Shown: positions 26,866 to 35,380, counted from the stretch's first letter. The stretch: 64,000 bases of DNA from Paenibacillus xylaniclasticus (GCF_004001065.1 NZ_BIML01000007.1:124001-188000); one strand, 5' to 3'. The notes: generated by a model from the sequence alone, not told the origin. A program made the numbers and translations.

Positions 26866-27114
26866 ATGAAGATCAAATTCGATGCAAAGCAGCAGGAAGT
26901 CATGATGAATGAGCTTCAGTGGAGAACTAATGCAGTAGAGCTGGATGAAGAATGCTTGAAGGAAGTACAGGGCGGTAATGCACCAGGTGACTGTATCGTG
27001 CTGCCTCCGAAGTGTGGACCAATTTATACGACGTTGGCGCTCGGCGAAGAGGACGGCGGTCCGATCGCAACGACTCTCGCTATTGGCGAAGAAGATGACG
27101 GTGCCAAATATTAA
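26866..27114 (+). CDS. Graspetide precursor peptide 3 (plesiocin-like, two core motifs)
   Basis: An 82-residue peptide closely related to precursor 1: leader MKIKFDAKQQEVMMNELQW, then EECLKEVQGG, a linker CIVLPPKCGP, and two core motifs IYTTLALGEED and IATTLAIGEED. Both match TTxxxxEE. It holds three cysteines not shared by all precursors (one in the leader, two flanking VLPPK). GAGGAGG at about 26852-26858 precedes paired ATGs at 26863 and 26866. Because the ligase copy before it is destroyed, any modification must depend on the ligase at 24766. Its conservation beside a dead ligase suggests that it is still under selection or that the decay is recent. Confidence 0.87.
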   Translation: MKIKFDAKQQEVMMNELQWRTNAVELDEECLKEVQGGNAPGDCIVLPPKCGPIYTTLALGEEDGGPIATTLAIGEEDDGAKY

Positions 27115-27162
27115 TTTGAAGACTCGCCTCATCAGAGGTTATTAAGCTTCTTAAGGTGAGAC

Positions 27163-27216
27163 ATGGACAAGACCGTGCGGACAGCCTGTTAGGGGGTTTG
27201 AGGTACGGTCTTGTTC
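27163..27216 (+). terminator. Terminator-like hairpin after precursor 3
   Basis: GGACAAGACCGT (27165-27176) pairs with ACGGTCTTGTTC (27205-27216). It corresponds in position to the terminator behind precursor 1. No long T run follows. Confidence 0.6.
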
Positions 27217-27303
27217 AAGCTAACTAAAGGTGTTCGGTACAATTGTATAATGGACATGCCCAATTGTTGTTAGTATGCGTAATAATAGTTAAAGATGTAT
27301 TAT

Positions 27304-27657
27304 CTATATATGCCTTCCATACCAAGATCTTGCTCGTGCCAATTTACCCCCCCAATTAGAAATGCGTTCTTCCTCAGTGGTACCCTCTATTAGCCCGCAA
27401 TTAATCTCTCTATTACGCTCATCGACGAGTATTGAAGATATTCCTAAAGATTGCTGAATGATCTCGGCAGTTTGGCGATCTCTCGTAAGGTTACTGGAGA
27501 AGATCATGTCCCACTCTTCGCTTGAAAGTCGATTAGCTAATGCGGTAGCCTGTTGTATTCCTTCTCCGTTGAGAGGTATATCAGATATACCTTGAGCCTT
27601 GCCAAGATTATTCCATTCCGTAACGCCATGCCTGATAAGCCCTATTGTGGTTGTCAT
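27304..27657 (-). pseudogene. Histidine phosphatase (phosphoglycerate mutase-like), frameshifted and truncated
   Basis: The N-terminal half of a histidine phosphatase: IGLIRHGVTEWN with the catalytic RHG, then DIPLNGEGIQQATALANRL and IFSSNLTRDRQTAEII. After ISNWG the frame is disturbed at a run of seven C (27347-27353; G on the coding strand): the reading continues as GKLARARSW, but one G less gives NWHEQDLGMEG, the expected family sequence. Even in the corrected frame a stop follows within a few codons, so about 80 residues are missing at the C-terminus. AGGAGGGA precedes the ATG. Either a broken gene or, for the frameshift only, a sequencing error in the homopolymer. Confidence 0.8.
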
Positions 27658-27742
27658 ATCTGTCCCTCCTGATTTACTTATTCTTCCTCATTTGAAACCT
27701 ATCCCTATAGCATGATCAATGTCATATACCACAATGTTAGGA

Positions 27743-28119
27743 TTACTGTTGGCTGCTCTTCTCTCGTAGCATTATCTGCTCTCGCCACTTATTCTCTAGG
27801 ATGGCATAGTAGTATTCGTCCCACCATTCGTTATCACCATGGGGGATACATTGCTTGAAGTAGCCCTCCCGTTGCATTCCGATTTTTTCCATTACCCGGT
27901 AGGACGGCGGGTTGTCCGGCTGGCAAGTTGCGATAAGCCGATGAATTCGCATTGTACCGAAAGCGTAATCCAATACCGCTTGGGACGCCTCCGTTGCATA
28001 CCCACGATTATAATAATCCGAATGAAATATACCCAGCCGATTTCGTAGATTCGATCATTGTAATAGCGGTGAAAAACGATGTAGCCAATAATTCGGTTCT
28101 CTGTCGTTAATTGCATCAA
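27743..28119 (-). pseudogene. GNAT acetyltransferase (RimJ-like), truncated and frameshifted
   Basis: Two overlapping frames on the minus strand together make one GNAT domain: TENRIIGYIVFHRYYNDRIY with EIGWV in the first and FHSDYYNRGYATEASQAVLD with YAFGTMRIHRLIATCQPDNP and SYRVMEKIGMQREGYF in the second. The break is near 28027-28033, where a TA seems to have been doubled (GTATATTT for GTATTT). About 60 residues expected at the N-terminus are missing. Not functional as read. Confidence 0.8.
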
Positions 28120-28204
28120 TGTTTTACCCCTTTTTATCAGTAAATCCCTATTTTATCTTTACAATACAACAATAGTCATATTTGTGATGATCGATTGATG
28201 CTGT

Positions 28205-28348
28205 ATTCATCTTTTGGAAATAATTGTTAAGCTGGTTGTTACGAATCCGTATTTTGAGATGCCGGACTGGATTGATTCGGAGGTCAATTGGAAACCGTAC
28301 CTATGTTTAGGAGCGGAGGCTACCCTAATGATGTTGCGTTATTGCTAG
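28205..28348 (+). other. Coding-like fragment of unknown origin
   Basis: An open frame without a clear start reads EIIVKLVVTNPYFEMPDWID and SEVNWKPYLCLGAEATLMML up to a TAG at 28346. The composition is protein-like, but I do not recognise it. It lies in the 550-base gap between the broken GNAT gene and the urease promoter, which otherwise shows only the hairpin at 28424 and the regulatory sites. Confidence 0.3.
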
Positions 28349-28423
28349 GTCTATTGATTCGTTTCATTTGAAATGAACAGCCGATCTTTAACTCCTAAAT
28401 ATCCGATTGGCAGCACGATAAAT

Positions 28424-28466
28424 AATAAGACAGCCTCGCCTCAACCAGGAGCGAGGCTGTCTTATT
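28424..28466. terminator. Strong perfect hairpin before the urease promoter
   Basis: AATAAGACAGCCTCGC (28424-28439) and GCGAGGCTGTCTTATT (28451-28466) pair exactly. It probably insulates the urease operon from upstream transcription, in either direction. Confidence 0.7.
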
Positions 28467-28498
28467 ATGACGTATGAGAGTAACAAAACGTCAAGTTG

Positions 28499-28578
28499 TG
28501 TCATATTATCGAACATATGTTAACGGAATGTTACAGAAAGTGGACGCAAAACGAGTGTTTATGTCATATAACCTTACA
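28499..28578 (+). promoter_or_regulatory. GlnR/TnrA-type nitrogen boxes upstream of urease
   Basis: TGTCATATAACCTTACA (28562-28578) matches the GlnR/TnrA consensus TGTNA-N7-TNACA exactly, eight bases ahead of the -35 box. TGTCATATTATCGAACA (28499-28515) matches with one mismatch. TGTTAACGGAATGTTACA (28518-28535) has the right arms but one base too much between them. The consensus is from Bacillus; control by nitrogen supply is inferred. Confidence 0.72.
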
Positions 28579-28586
28579 CAAAACTG

Positions 28587-28615
28587 TTTACAGTTTATAT
28601 TTCTCCTACTATAAT
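28587..28615 (+). promoter_or_regulatory. Sigma-A promoter of the urease operon
   Basis: TTTACA (28587-28592) and TATAAT (28610-28615) separated by exactly 17 bases. Confidence 0.8.
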
Positions 28616-28673
28616 GTTGGTAAGTTACACCCGCGATAAGCGGATAGAAGCCACGCGAATGAAGAGGTGAATT

Positions 28674-28979
28674 ATGCAGCTAACAGAACGTGAGAAGGAG
28701 AAGCTCCTAATAACAGTCGCAGCAGATCTGGCCCGGCGCCGGTTGGAGCGGGGCGTGAAGCTAAATTATCCGGAAAGCGTCGCGATCATTACATCCGAAA
28801 TTATGGAAGGTGCGCGCGACGGCCGGACAGTTGCTGAGTTGATGGCATTCGGAACGACGATTCTGAAGCGCTCGCAAGTGATGGAGGGCGTAGCCGACAT
28901 GATTCACGAGGTGCAGGTGGAAGCAACGTTCCCGGATGGTACGAAGCTTGTCACTATTCACCATCCGATAGGAGAGTGA
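28674..28979 (+). CDS. ureA: Urease subunit gamma
   Basis: A 101-residue small structural subunit of urease. Typical sequence: start [20 protein letters not shown], then [20 protein letters not shown] with [12 protein letters not shown], and the end [27 protein letters not shown] precedes the ATG. First gene of the operon behind a well-formed promoter with nitrogen boxes; its end is followed immediately by ureB. Confidence 0.97.
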   Translation: MQLTEREKEKLLITVAADLARRRLERGVKLNYPESVAIITSEIMEGARDGRTVAELMAFGTTILKRSQVMEGVADMIHEVQVEATFPDGTKLVTIHHPIGE

Positions 28980-28984
28980 GAACC

Positions 28985-29350
28985 ATGATTCCTGGCGAAT
29001 ACCGCACAGCAGAAGGGCATATCGAATTGAACGCCGGTCGGGAGACGGCGGAGATTATTATTGTGAATACAGGCGATCGGCCGGTACAGGTCGGTTCGCA
29101 TTTTCATCTATTCGAGGTGAATCGGGCGCTTCAGTTCGATCGGCGGGCTGCTTTCGGCATGCGGCTCGATATCCCAGCCGGTACGGCAGTACGGTTCGAG
29201 CCAGGCGAGGAGAAGCCGGTACGTGTCGTTGAGCTTGGCGGCTCCAAGCGTTCGTTCGGTTTGAATGGACTTACGCTAGGGGAAGCAATTCGCGGGGCGG
29301 TCAGCGACGAAGTAAGCGCACGGCTTGAGGCATGGGAGGGGAAGGCGTAG
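28985..29350 (+). CDS. ureB: Urease subunit beta
   Basis: A 121-residue structural subunit. The start [20 protein letters not shown] is the family start, so ATG 28985 is preferred over the in-frame GTG at 28976, which overlaps the ureA stop; AGGAGAGTGAG lies between. Also seen are [18 protein letters not shown] and [16 protein letters not shown]. Its stop directly abuts the ureC start. Confidence 0.96.
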   Translation: MIPGEYRTAEGHIELNAGRETAEIIIVNTGDRPVQVGSHFHLFEVNRALQFDRRAAFGMRLDIPAGTAVRFEPGEEKPVRVVELGGSKRSFGLNGLTLGEAIRGAVSDEVSARLEAWEGKA

Positions 29351-31066
29351 ATGAGCAGCATCGACCGAAAAAGCTATGCGCAAATGTTTGGCCCGACAAC
29401 CGGCGATGCCGTCCGGCTGGCAGATACAGAGCTGTGGGCTGAGATTGAGCATGATTATACGGTATACGGTGATGAGTGTAAATTCGGCGGCGGCAAAGTA
29501 ATCCGCGACGGCATGGGGCAATCGAGCGGTGCACTTCGTGACGAGGGCGTTCTAGATACGCTTATTACGAATGCAGTCATTATCGATCATTGGGGTATTG
29601 TGAAGGCAGACATCGGCATCAAGGACGGCATTATCGTCGGAATCGGCAAAGCAGGCAACCCGGATATTATGGACGGCGTGACGCCAGGCATGATCGCGGG
29701 GGCAAGCACGGAAGTCATTGCGGGCGAAGGTAAAATCGTAACCGCTGGCGGTATCGACTCGCACATTCATTTTATTTGTCCGCAGCAGATTGAAACAGCG
29801 CTCGCATCCGGTGTTACCACGATGATCGGCGGAGGGACAGGTCCGGCAACCGGTACGAATGCAACGACGGTAACGCCTGGTGCTTGGCATCTGGCGCGCA
29901 TGCTGGAGGCGATTGAAGCGTTCCCGATGAATATTGGTCTGACGGGCAAAGGCAATTCCTCCTTTCCTGGTCCGCTTATCGAGCAGATTGAGGCAGGGGC
30001 GATTGGGCTAAAGCTGCATGAGGATTGGGGAACGACGCCGGCGGCGATCGATGCCTGCCTGGCCGCAGCAGACCAATATGATGTCCAAGTGGCGATTCAC
30101 ACCGATACGCTGAACGAAGCAGGCTTCCTGGAGGATACGCTGGCTGCTTTCAAGGGTCGGACGATTCATACGTATCATACGGAAGGAGCCGGCGGCGGTC
30201 ATGCACCCGATATTATCCGGGCGGCCAGCGAGCTGAATGTACTGCCGTCCTCGACGAATCCGACACGTCCGTTCACGGTTAATACGATTGAAGAGCATCT
30301 TGACATGCTGATGGTATGCCATCACCTCGACAGCCGTATTCCGGAGGATGTGGCTTTCGCTGATTCGCGTATTCGTCCGGAGACGATTGCGGCGGAAGAT
30401 ATTTTGCATGATATGGGTGTGTTCAGTATGATCAGCTCCGATTCTCAAGCGATGGGTCGTGTCGGAGAGGTAATTATTCGTACATGGCAGACTGCGGACA
30501 AAATGAAACGGCAGCGCGGACCGCTCGCTCCTGACACCCAATCGCACGACAATTTCCGCATTAAACGCTACATTGCGAAATATACGATTAACCCGGCTAT
30601 TACGCATGGCATATCGCATCTTGTCGGCTCGGTGGAGCTGGGCAAGTTCGCAGACCTTGTCGTATGGAGTCCTAGCTTCTTCGGCGTCAAGCCGGACCTC
30701 GTGCTGAAGGGCGGCAGTATCGCATATGCTCAGATGGGCGATCCGAACGCCTCGATTCCGACCCCGCAGCCGGTATGGGGGCGTCCGATGTTTGCCGCAT
30801 TCGGCAAGTCAGTCGCCAGCAGCTCGATTACGTTCGTCTCCCAGGCCGCGTATGAAAATGGTGTAAAGGAACGGCTCAGCCTAAGCAAACGAGTCGAGCC
30901 TGTACGCGGCTGTCGGTCGATCACGAAGAAGGATATGATTCATAACGATGCGACGCCGCGCATCGAAGTCGATCCGGAGACGTACCGCGTGACGGTGGAC
31001 GGAGAGCATGTCACCTGCGAGCCTGCAGACGTGCTGCCGATGGCGCAGCGGTATTTCTTATTCTAA
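29351..31066 (+). CDS. ureC: Urease subunit alpha (catalytic)
   Basis: The 571-residue catalytic subunit that hydrolyses urea to ammonia and carbamate at a two-nickel centre. All active-site parts are seen: the HxH pair in [14 protein letters not shown], the Lys to be carbamylated in [15 protein letters not shown], nickel-binding His in [13 protein letters not shown] and [15 protein letters not shown], the flap with catalytic His in MLMVCHHLD, and the Asp in [15 protein letters not shown]. Length is standard. GAGGGGAAGG lies ahead of the ATG inside the ureB end. The signature indicates a normal nickel enzyme, not an iron variant, though this was judged by eye. Confidence 0.98.
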   Translation: MSSIDRKSYAQMFGPTTGDAVRLADTELWAEIEHDYTVYGDECKFGGGKVIRDGMGQSSGALRDEGVLDTLITNAVIIDHWGIVKADIGIKDGIIVGIGKAGNPDIMDGVTPGMIAGASTEVIAGEGKIVTAGGIDSHIHFICPQQIETALASGVTTMIGGGTGPATGTNATTVTPGAWHLARMLEAIEAFPMNIGLTGKGNSSFPGPLIEQIEAGAIGLKLHEDWGTTPAAIDACLAAADQYDVQVAIHTDTLNEAGFLEDTLAAFKGRTIHTYHTEGAGGGHAPDIIRAASELNVLPSSTNPTRPFTVNTIEEHLDMLMVCHHLDSRIPEDVAFADSRIRPETIAAEDILHDMGVFSMISSDSQAMGRVGEVIIRTWQTADKMKRQRGPLAPDTQSHDNFRIKRYIAKYTINPAITHGISHLVGSVELGKFADLVVWSPSFFGVKPDLVLKGGSIAYAQMGDPNASIPTPQPVWGRPMFAAFGKSVASSSITFVSQAAYENGVKERLSLSKRVEPVRGCRSITKKDMIHNDATPRIEVDPETYRVTVDGEHVTCEPADVLPMAQRYFLF

Positions 31067-31069
31067 TCT

Positions 31070-31759
31070 ATGGCGATGCGGAATTGGCTGACGCTGCAGC
31101 AGCTGCTCGACTCGGCCATTCCGATCGGCGGCTTCTCGCATTCATTCGGCTTGGAGACGATGGTGCAGGAAGGACGAATGGCCAGCAGTTCGCAGCTGGA
31201 GACGTATGTGCGGACAATGCTTACCCACAGCTGGGCGACATCCGATGCAATGGTCATTAAGGCGGTGTATCGCGACGCGCCATTAGAAGAGTGGGACCGA
31301 TTATGGTCAGTAGAACGTCTTGTCCACATGCAGCGGCTCGCGATAGAGACGCGGCAGGGCGTCGAGAAGATGGGCAAACGGCTGCTCAAGCTGTCGACTG
31401 ATATTTGGCCTGAGCTCAATATGGCGGATGTAACAGCTTCAGTTAAGGAAGGGCATTGTCTAGCGACACTGCCGCTTGTACACGGAATCATCTGCTTGCA
31501 GCTTGGCGTTTCGCTGCAGCAGGCTTGCGAGAGTTATTTCTACACCAGTATCGTCACGACGATTAATAGCGCTTTGCGGCTTATGTCGATAGGGCAGACC
31601 GAAGGGCAGCGGTTAATTGCACGGCTGACTCCCGTGACGGAGCAGGCTTGGAGTATAGCGGCTAAGCTTGAACCGGAAGAGGCATACGCTAATATGCCAA
31701 TGGCGGAAATTGCGATGCTTCGTCATGAGACGCTATATTCCCGGCTCTTCATGTCATAA
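31070..31759 (+). CDS. ureF: Urease accessory protein UreF
   Basis: A 229-residue, mostly helical accessory protein which, with UreD and UreG, forms the complex that loads nickel and carbon dioxide into the apo-enzyme. The start region LLDSAIPIGGFSHSFGLETM is diagnostic for UreF, followed by a typical ending (MAEIAMLRHETLYSRLFMS). It begins four bases after the ureC stop. The usual order in many bacteria is ureABCEFGD; here ureE is missing between ureC and ureF. Confidence 0.95.
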   Translation: MAMRNWLTLQQLLDSAIPIGGFSHSFGLETMVQEGRMASSSQLETYVRTMLTHSWATSDAMVIKAVYRDAPLEEWDRLWSVERLVHMQRLAIETRQGVEKMGKRLLKLSTDIWPELNMADVTASVKEGHCLATLPLVHGIICLQLGVSLQQACESYFYTSIVTTINSALRLMSIGQTEGQRLIARLTPVTEQAWSIAAKLEPEEAYANMPMAEIAMLRHETLYSRLFMS

Positions 31760-31801
31760 AAGCAGCAACTGCAATTATATATGATCGAGGAGGAATGTAC
31801 G

Positions 31802-32542
31802 ATGTGCCAAGGACAAGGACATAGTCATAAAGAGTGGGTACAGCCGGTAATCGACGGCACAAGACCGATTCGCATCGGCATCGGAGGTCCAGTAGGCTCA
31901 GGCAAAACAGCGCTGGTCGAGCGGCTCGCAAGGGAGCTGTCGGATCGTTACAGCTTGGCGGTTATTACGAACGATATTTTTACGAAGGAAGATGCTCGTA
32001 TTCTAGCAGCGACCGGCGTGCTGCCGGAGGAGCGTATAATCGGCGTTGAGACGGGAGGCTGTCCGCATACGGCAATCCGCGAGGATGCGTCGATGAACTT
32101 CGAAGCGATCGAGGAGCTGGAGAGCCGGTTCTCGCCGCTAGAGCTTATTTTTATCGAAAGCGGCGGCGATAATCTTGCTGCAGCGTTCAGTCCGGAGCTT
32201 GTTGATCGGTTCATCTATATTATCGACGTCGCGCAAGGGGAGAAAATTCCGCGCAAAGGCGGACCAGGTATTATGCGCTCGGATATGCTCGTTATTAACA
32301 AAATCGATCTGGCTCCTCATGTTGGAGCAAGCCTTCAGGTCATGGCCGATGATTCAAAACGGATGCGCGGCGATCGCCCATTCGTGTTCACGAATCTATT
32401 CAGCGGCGAAGGGGTAGCGGATATCGTTCATTGGCTGGAGCACGAAATCGCGCATGCATACGGCCGCTCGCATGACCATTTGCACGAGCATGCGCATCAT
32501 GCTGAAGGCAGCCATAGCCATGAACACCAGCATTCGCATTGA
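31802..32542 (+). CDS. ureG: Urease accessory GTPase UreG with histidine-rich tail
   Basis: SIMIBI-class GTPase that drives nickel delivery to urease. The P-loop is [17 protein letters not shown], followed by [28 protein letters not shown] (the CPH metal motif), [11 protein letters not shown] and [12 protein letters not shown]. Most UreG proteins end soon after the last conserved helix; this one has an added tail of about 26 residues with eleven histidines (within [16 protein letters not shown] and [10 protein letters not shown]), plus GHSH near the start. As ureE is absent, the tail may bind or store nickel. ATG 31802 fits AGGAGG at 31789-31794; the upstream ATG at 31781 overlaps poorly with any site. 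Confidence 0.95.
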   Translation: MCQGQGHSHKEWVQPVIDGTRPIRIGIGGPVGSGKTALVERLARELSDRYSLAVITNDIFTKEDARILAATGVLPEERIIGVETGGCPHTAIREDASMNFEAIEELESRFSPLELIFIESGGDNLAAAFSPELVDRFIYIIDVAQGEKIPRKGGPGIMRSDMLVINKIDLAPHVGASLQVMADDSKRMRGDRPFVFTNLFSGEGVADIVHWLEHEIAHAYGRSHDHLHEHAHHAEGSHSHEHQHSH

Positions 32543-33386
32543 TCGCTTAGCTGCAGCTGCATCTGCCGCCCAATTACGTGCTTCATTCGAGCGACAGGGC
32601 GAGTCGACGATCATGACGGGGAAGTATCATACGGCTCCAATTAAGATCGCCAAAACATTTCCGCTAGGCTTATCTCTCGGCGCAATCGTTATGGACGTAT
32701 CACCGGGACTGATGGATGGCGACCGTTATGAGCTGGAGTGGCATTGCGGACCAGAAAGCCGATTGTATGTGACCAACCAATCCTTCACGAAGGTGCATCC
32801 GGCAGGCTCGCTAGGCGGCGCTTCCATGAAGCAGACCTTCATCTTGGAACATAATGCTGTAGTCGAGCATATGCCGGAGCCAGTCATGCTTTATAAAGAC
32901 TCGCAGTTCGTAAGCGAGACGGAAGTCCGGCTTGCCCCTGGCGCTGTCTGGATGCAGGCGGATGTATGGTGTCCGGGACGTACTTTGCGCGGCGAACGGT
33001 TTCAATATAATCGGTTCGACAGCCGGCTGTCAGTCTGGTATGGTGATGAGCGGATTGCTGCCCAGCGGCAGTTGATTGAACCAGCAGCGCAATCGATTAC
33101 GGCGCCAGGCTGCTTCGACAATGCATCTCATATCGGCACGCTGCTCATCTATGGCGATCGAATCGGCGTTCCGGAGCTTGAAGCCGCACGTGAAGCGCTT
33201 CAGCATACGCCGGATCGAAGTGAATATGGCGTAACGGCAGGCGCCTCACTGACCTATCGACATGGTCTTGCTGTCATGGCTGCCGGAACGGCTGCCTGGC
33301 CGCTGCAGGAGGCGCTGCGAGCCGCTTGGCATGCAGTACGTCTGTCGCTGCTTGGCGAGGAGCCAGCTGTGCTTGTTCGCACATAA
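32520..33386 (+). CDS. ureD: Urease accessory protein UreD
   Basis: A 288-residue accessory protein (UreD/UreH) that binds apo-urease and carries the UreF-UreG complex. Seen are [20 protein letters not shown] at the start, [20 protein letters not shown] (family form PLGGLxxGD-like), [11 protein letters not shown] and [13 protein letters not shown] 32520 overlaps the end of ureG by 23 bases, in the histidine-codon stretch; the longer open frame to 32454 is merely the shadow of that tail. Last gene of the operon, followed by a long hairpin. Confidence 0.92.
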   Translation: MNTSIRIDRLAAAASAAQLRASFERQGESTIMTGKYHTAPIKIAKTFPLGLSLGAIVMDVSPGLMDGDRYELEWHCGPESRLYVTNQSFTKVHPAGSLGGASMKQTFILEHNAVVEHMPEPVMLYKDSQFVSETEVRLAPGAVWMQADVWCPGRTLRGERFQYNRFDSRLSVWYGDERIAAQRQLIEPAAQSITAPGCFDNASHIGTLLIYGDRIGVPELEAAREALQHTPDRSEYGVTAGASLTYRHGLAVMAAGTAAWPLQEALRAAWHAVRLSLLGEEPAVLVRT

Positions 33387-33404
33387 ACCTGTATCATTAA
33401 CAAA

Positions 33405-33470
33405 GCCTCTCCTTCATGCATACAGGCTCACATGAGCCTGCTTGCATAGACGGAGAGGCATATTCTTGTT
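33405..33470. terminator. Bidirectional terminator between ureD and the LacI-type gene
   Basis: GCCTCTCC (33405-33412) pairs with GGAGAGGC (33452-33459), and CAGGCTCA with TGAGCCTG inside. A T-rich stretch follows. Confidence 0.8.
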
Positions 33471-33476
33471 CTTCTC

Positions 33477-34454
33477 TTAATCGGAGCGGCGATGAATATA
33501 TTCGGGTGTCAGCGGTGTTCGAAGCGGTACGCTGCCAGGCGATTCGATCGACTGCAGCACCGTCCTCGTGACAGCTTCCGACAAAGCGTCCTCGGACACG
33601 CCGACCGCCGAGATGGATACTTCGAGCTGTTCTAGGTGCGGAATATGGTCGTAGCTTATAATCGCGATATCGTCAGGTACGGTAATACCGTAGGTCTGGA
33701 ACGCGCGCAGCATACCAGCGGCGAGATCGTAGCTGCCCGAGATGACAGCTGTTGGACGATTGCTTAGCGCAAGCAGCTGTTGAGCGGCTTGATAGCCATG
33801 CTGCCACGACAAGCCGTTCGAATCGATAAGCAGCCCATTCTCGAATGAAAGTCCCCCCTCATAAATGCCTTCCCGGTATCCAATCCATTTCTCACGTTGT
33901 TGTATCGATGCTTCGGCATAGGGACCGATATAGGCGATTCGGGTATGTCCTTTCGCAATCAGCGTCGTTACGGCAAGCTTGATGGCTTCCCGGCGGTTCA
34001 TATCAACAGCCGGTACGTCTGGCCGTACCGGCATGCCGATTGATATGAACGGCACGTTAGCTAAAGCTTGTCCGTCGTCGATGCCGTCCGCGCTTTCTTC
34101 GAACATAAGGATTGCATCTACCCGCAGGTTTAAGAATGTTGTAATGGCCTGCTGGGCCTCATCAATCGACAACAGCGCGGTTAACCCTTTGTCAGCCAGA
34201 CGCTTCTGAATCGATGTGAGCAGCGAGGATAATGCTGGTCGTTCGACGTTCGGCCATACGATGCCGATTAGGCCGGTTCGTTTCGTTACTAGGCTTCGAG
34301 CAGCAAGATTCGGCCGGTAGCCGAGCGACTCCGCGACCGCAATCACTTTGCGTTTCGTTGCTTCTTTCACAAGAGGACTGTTATTAAGCGCCTTGGCTAC
34401 AGTCGAATAGCTGACGCCAACGTGCTTGGATATATCTTTAATCGTAACGGACAT
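33477..34454 (-). CDS. LacI/GalR-family transcriptional regulator
   Basis: A 325-residue regulator. The N-terminal helix-turn-helix is TIKDISKHVGVSYSTVAKAL with the hinge GYRPNLAARSL, followed by a periplasmic-binding-protein-like effector domain (LIGIVWPNVERP, VPFISIGMP, IAYIGPYAEAS, AVISGSYDLAAGM, IISYDHIPH). Effector and targets are unknown; usually a sugar. AAGGAG precedes the ATG on the minus strand. No sugar operon is beside it; the cyclic glucan synthase gene 2 kb away is a possible but unproven target. Confidence 0.92.
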   Translation of the reverse strand: MSVTIKDISKHVGVSYSTVAKALNNSPLVKEATKRKVIAVAESLGYRPNLAARSLVTKRTGLIGIVWPNVERPALSSLLTSIQKRLADKGLTALLSIDEAQQAITTFLNLRVDAILMFEESADGIDDGQALANVPFISIGMPVRPDVPAVDMNRREAIKLAVTTLIAKGHTRIAYIGPYAEASIQQREKWIGYREGIYEGGLSFENGLLIDSNGLSWQHGYQAAQQLLALSNRPTAVISGSYDLAAGMLRAFQTYGITVPDDIAIISYDHIPHLEQLEVSISAVGVSEDALSEAVTRTVLQSIESPGSVPLRTPLTPEYIHRRSD

Positions 34455-34662
34455 AGCGGTGCACTCCTTCGTGTCGGGTACTCGTTGTTGGGATATTCAC
34501 AGATTAGGTCTATCTTCTTATTATAACGAGCAAATGAAATCTGACAACAATAGGGAAACGCATAAAATGTCTGGAAGATCAAATGTTCACAAAAAAGTTG
34601 AACCATTCTCATATTTTGAGTCTAACACTGATTCAGTGCGGTTATTGCGGCTGCCTGTCGTC

Positions 34663-34702
34663 ATAAAAAAGAAGCCATCCAGATGGTGGATAGCTTCTTG
34701 AT
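34663..34702 (-). terminator. Terminator on the minus strand for the phosphatase remnant
   Basis: GAAGCCATCC and GGTGGATAGCTTC form a stem, with AAAAAA at 34665-34670 giving the U run on the minus strand. Confidence 0.7.
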
Positions 34703-34719
34703 AGCTGAGAGAAGAGTTA

Positions 34720-35380
34720 TTATGAGCCGGTAAACAGCTCAGAACTTGCACCGATTGCCGTTATAGGAATGTTGACTGTTGTGTGACCGGAAGTCGTCCA
34801 ATCAATTATAAATTTCTGGTCGGACTTCGCGATAGAGAATGGCCCGTCCTCTGCGGAAATCCCGTCTCCGGATTCGTCCTTGTTGTCTACTGGCTCGATG
34901 GAGAACCCACCTGTGCGCCATTTCATCTGTTGCTTCCTCTTCTACGATGAGGAAGAAGCCGTTAGGGTTCGAGGACAGCGTCTCGATAGCTTTCTTCGTC
35001 ATGTCTGGCAGTGACACGACCGGATTGTACAGATCGCCTTCACCTTCCGGATTTTGCTGGAACATTTCTTCGTTCGCGAACAGGCCGAGCAGTTTACCTG
35101 TCGCTTTTTGCATATCGGATTTATTTGTTACATAGCTATAGCCGAGCGATTGTGCCTTGGCTACAAGATTGCCCTGCGTACCTTTGCTATTCTCAGACGG
35201 ATCTTCAGCTGATTCATCCTCGAACGCCCCTGAATGGCCTGTAGGGAACCAGTAATCTTCGCCGCCGCCTAGCAAAACGTCGACTTTAGCTTTCGTCGAA
35301 TATTGAAGTGGGATTTCGCTTTGCTTGGAACGGTCTGCCACATGTGATGCAAATGCCGCTCCTGTCGCATCATGAAATCT
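34720..35380 (-). pseudogene. Alkaline phosphatase (PhoA-type) remnant
   Basis: Pieces of one alkaline phosphatase. The upstream piece begins abruptly at ATGAAFASHVADRSKQSEIP (family: VTHATPAAFASH), runs through VDVLLGGGEDYW and NGFFLIVEEEATDEMAH, then shifts frame. The second piece continues with TGGFSIEPVDNKDESGDGIS and ends FIIDWTTSGHTTVNIPITAI with a stop after ELFTGS. In intact enzymes DEMAH and the later (ADHE)TGG are about 80 residues apart, so an internal deletion has joined two places. The N-terminal third with the catalytic Ser is also missing. Not functional. A terminator is still in place. Confidence 0.82.

Noticed and set aside
24136-27114. Microviridin- or thuringinin-type core
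   Set aside because: The microviridin leader motif PFFARFL is absent and the spacing is TTxxxxEE, not the thuringinin pattern; the plesiocin type fits best.
28518-28535. Third GlnR/TnrA box upstream of urease
   Set aside because: The arms TGTTA and TTACA are right but the spacer is eight bases, not seven, so it is not counted as a good site.
32454-32519. N-terminal extension of UreD
   Set aside because: The frame is open only because it runs across the histidine-codon stretch of ureG; UreD homology starts after 32520.
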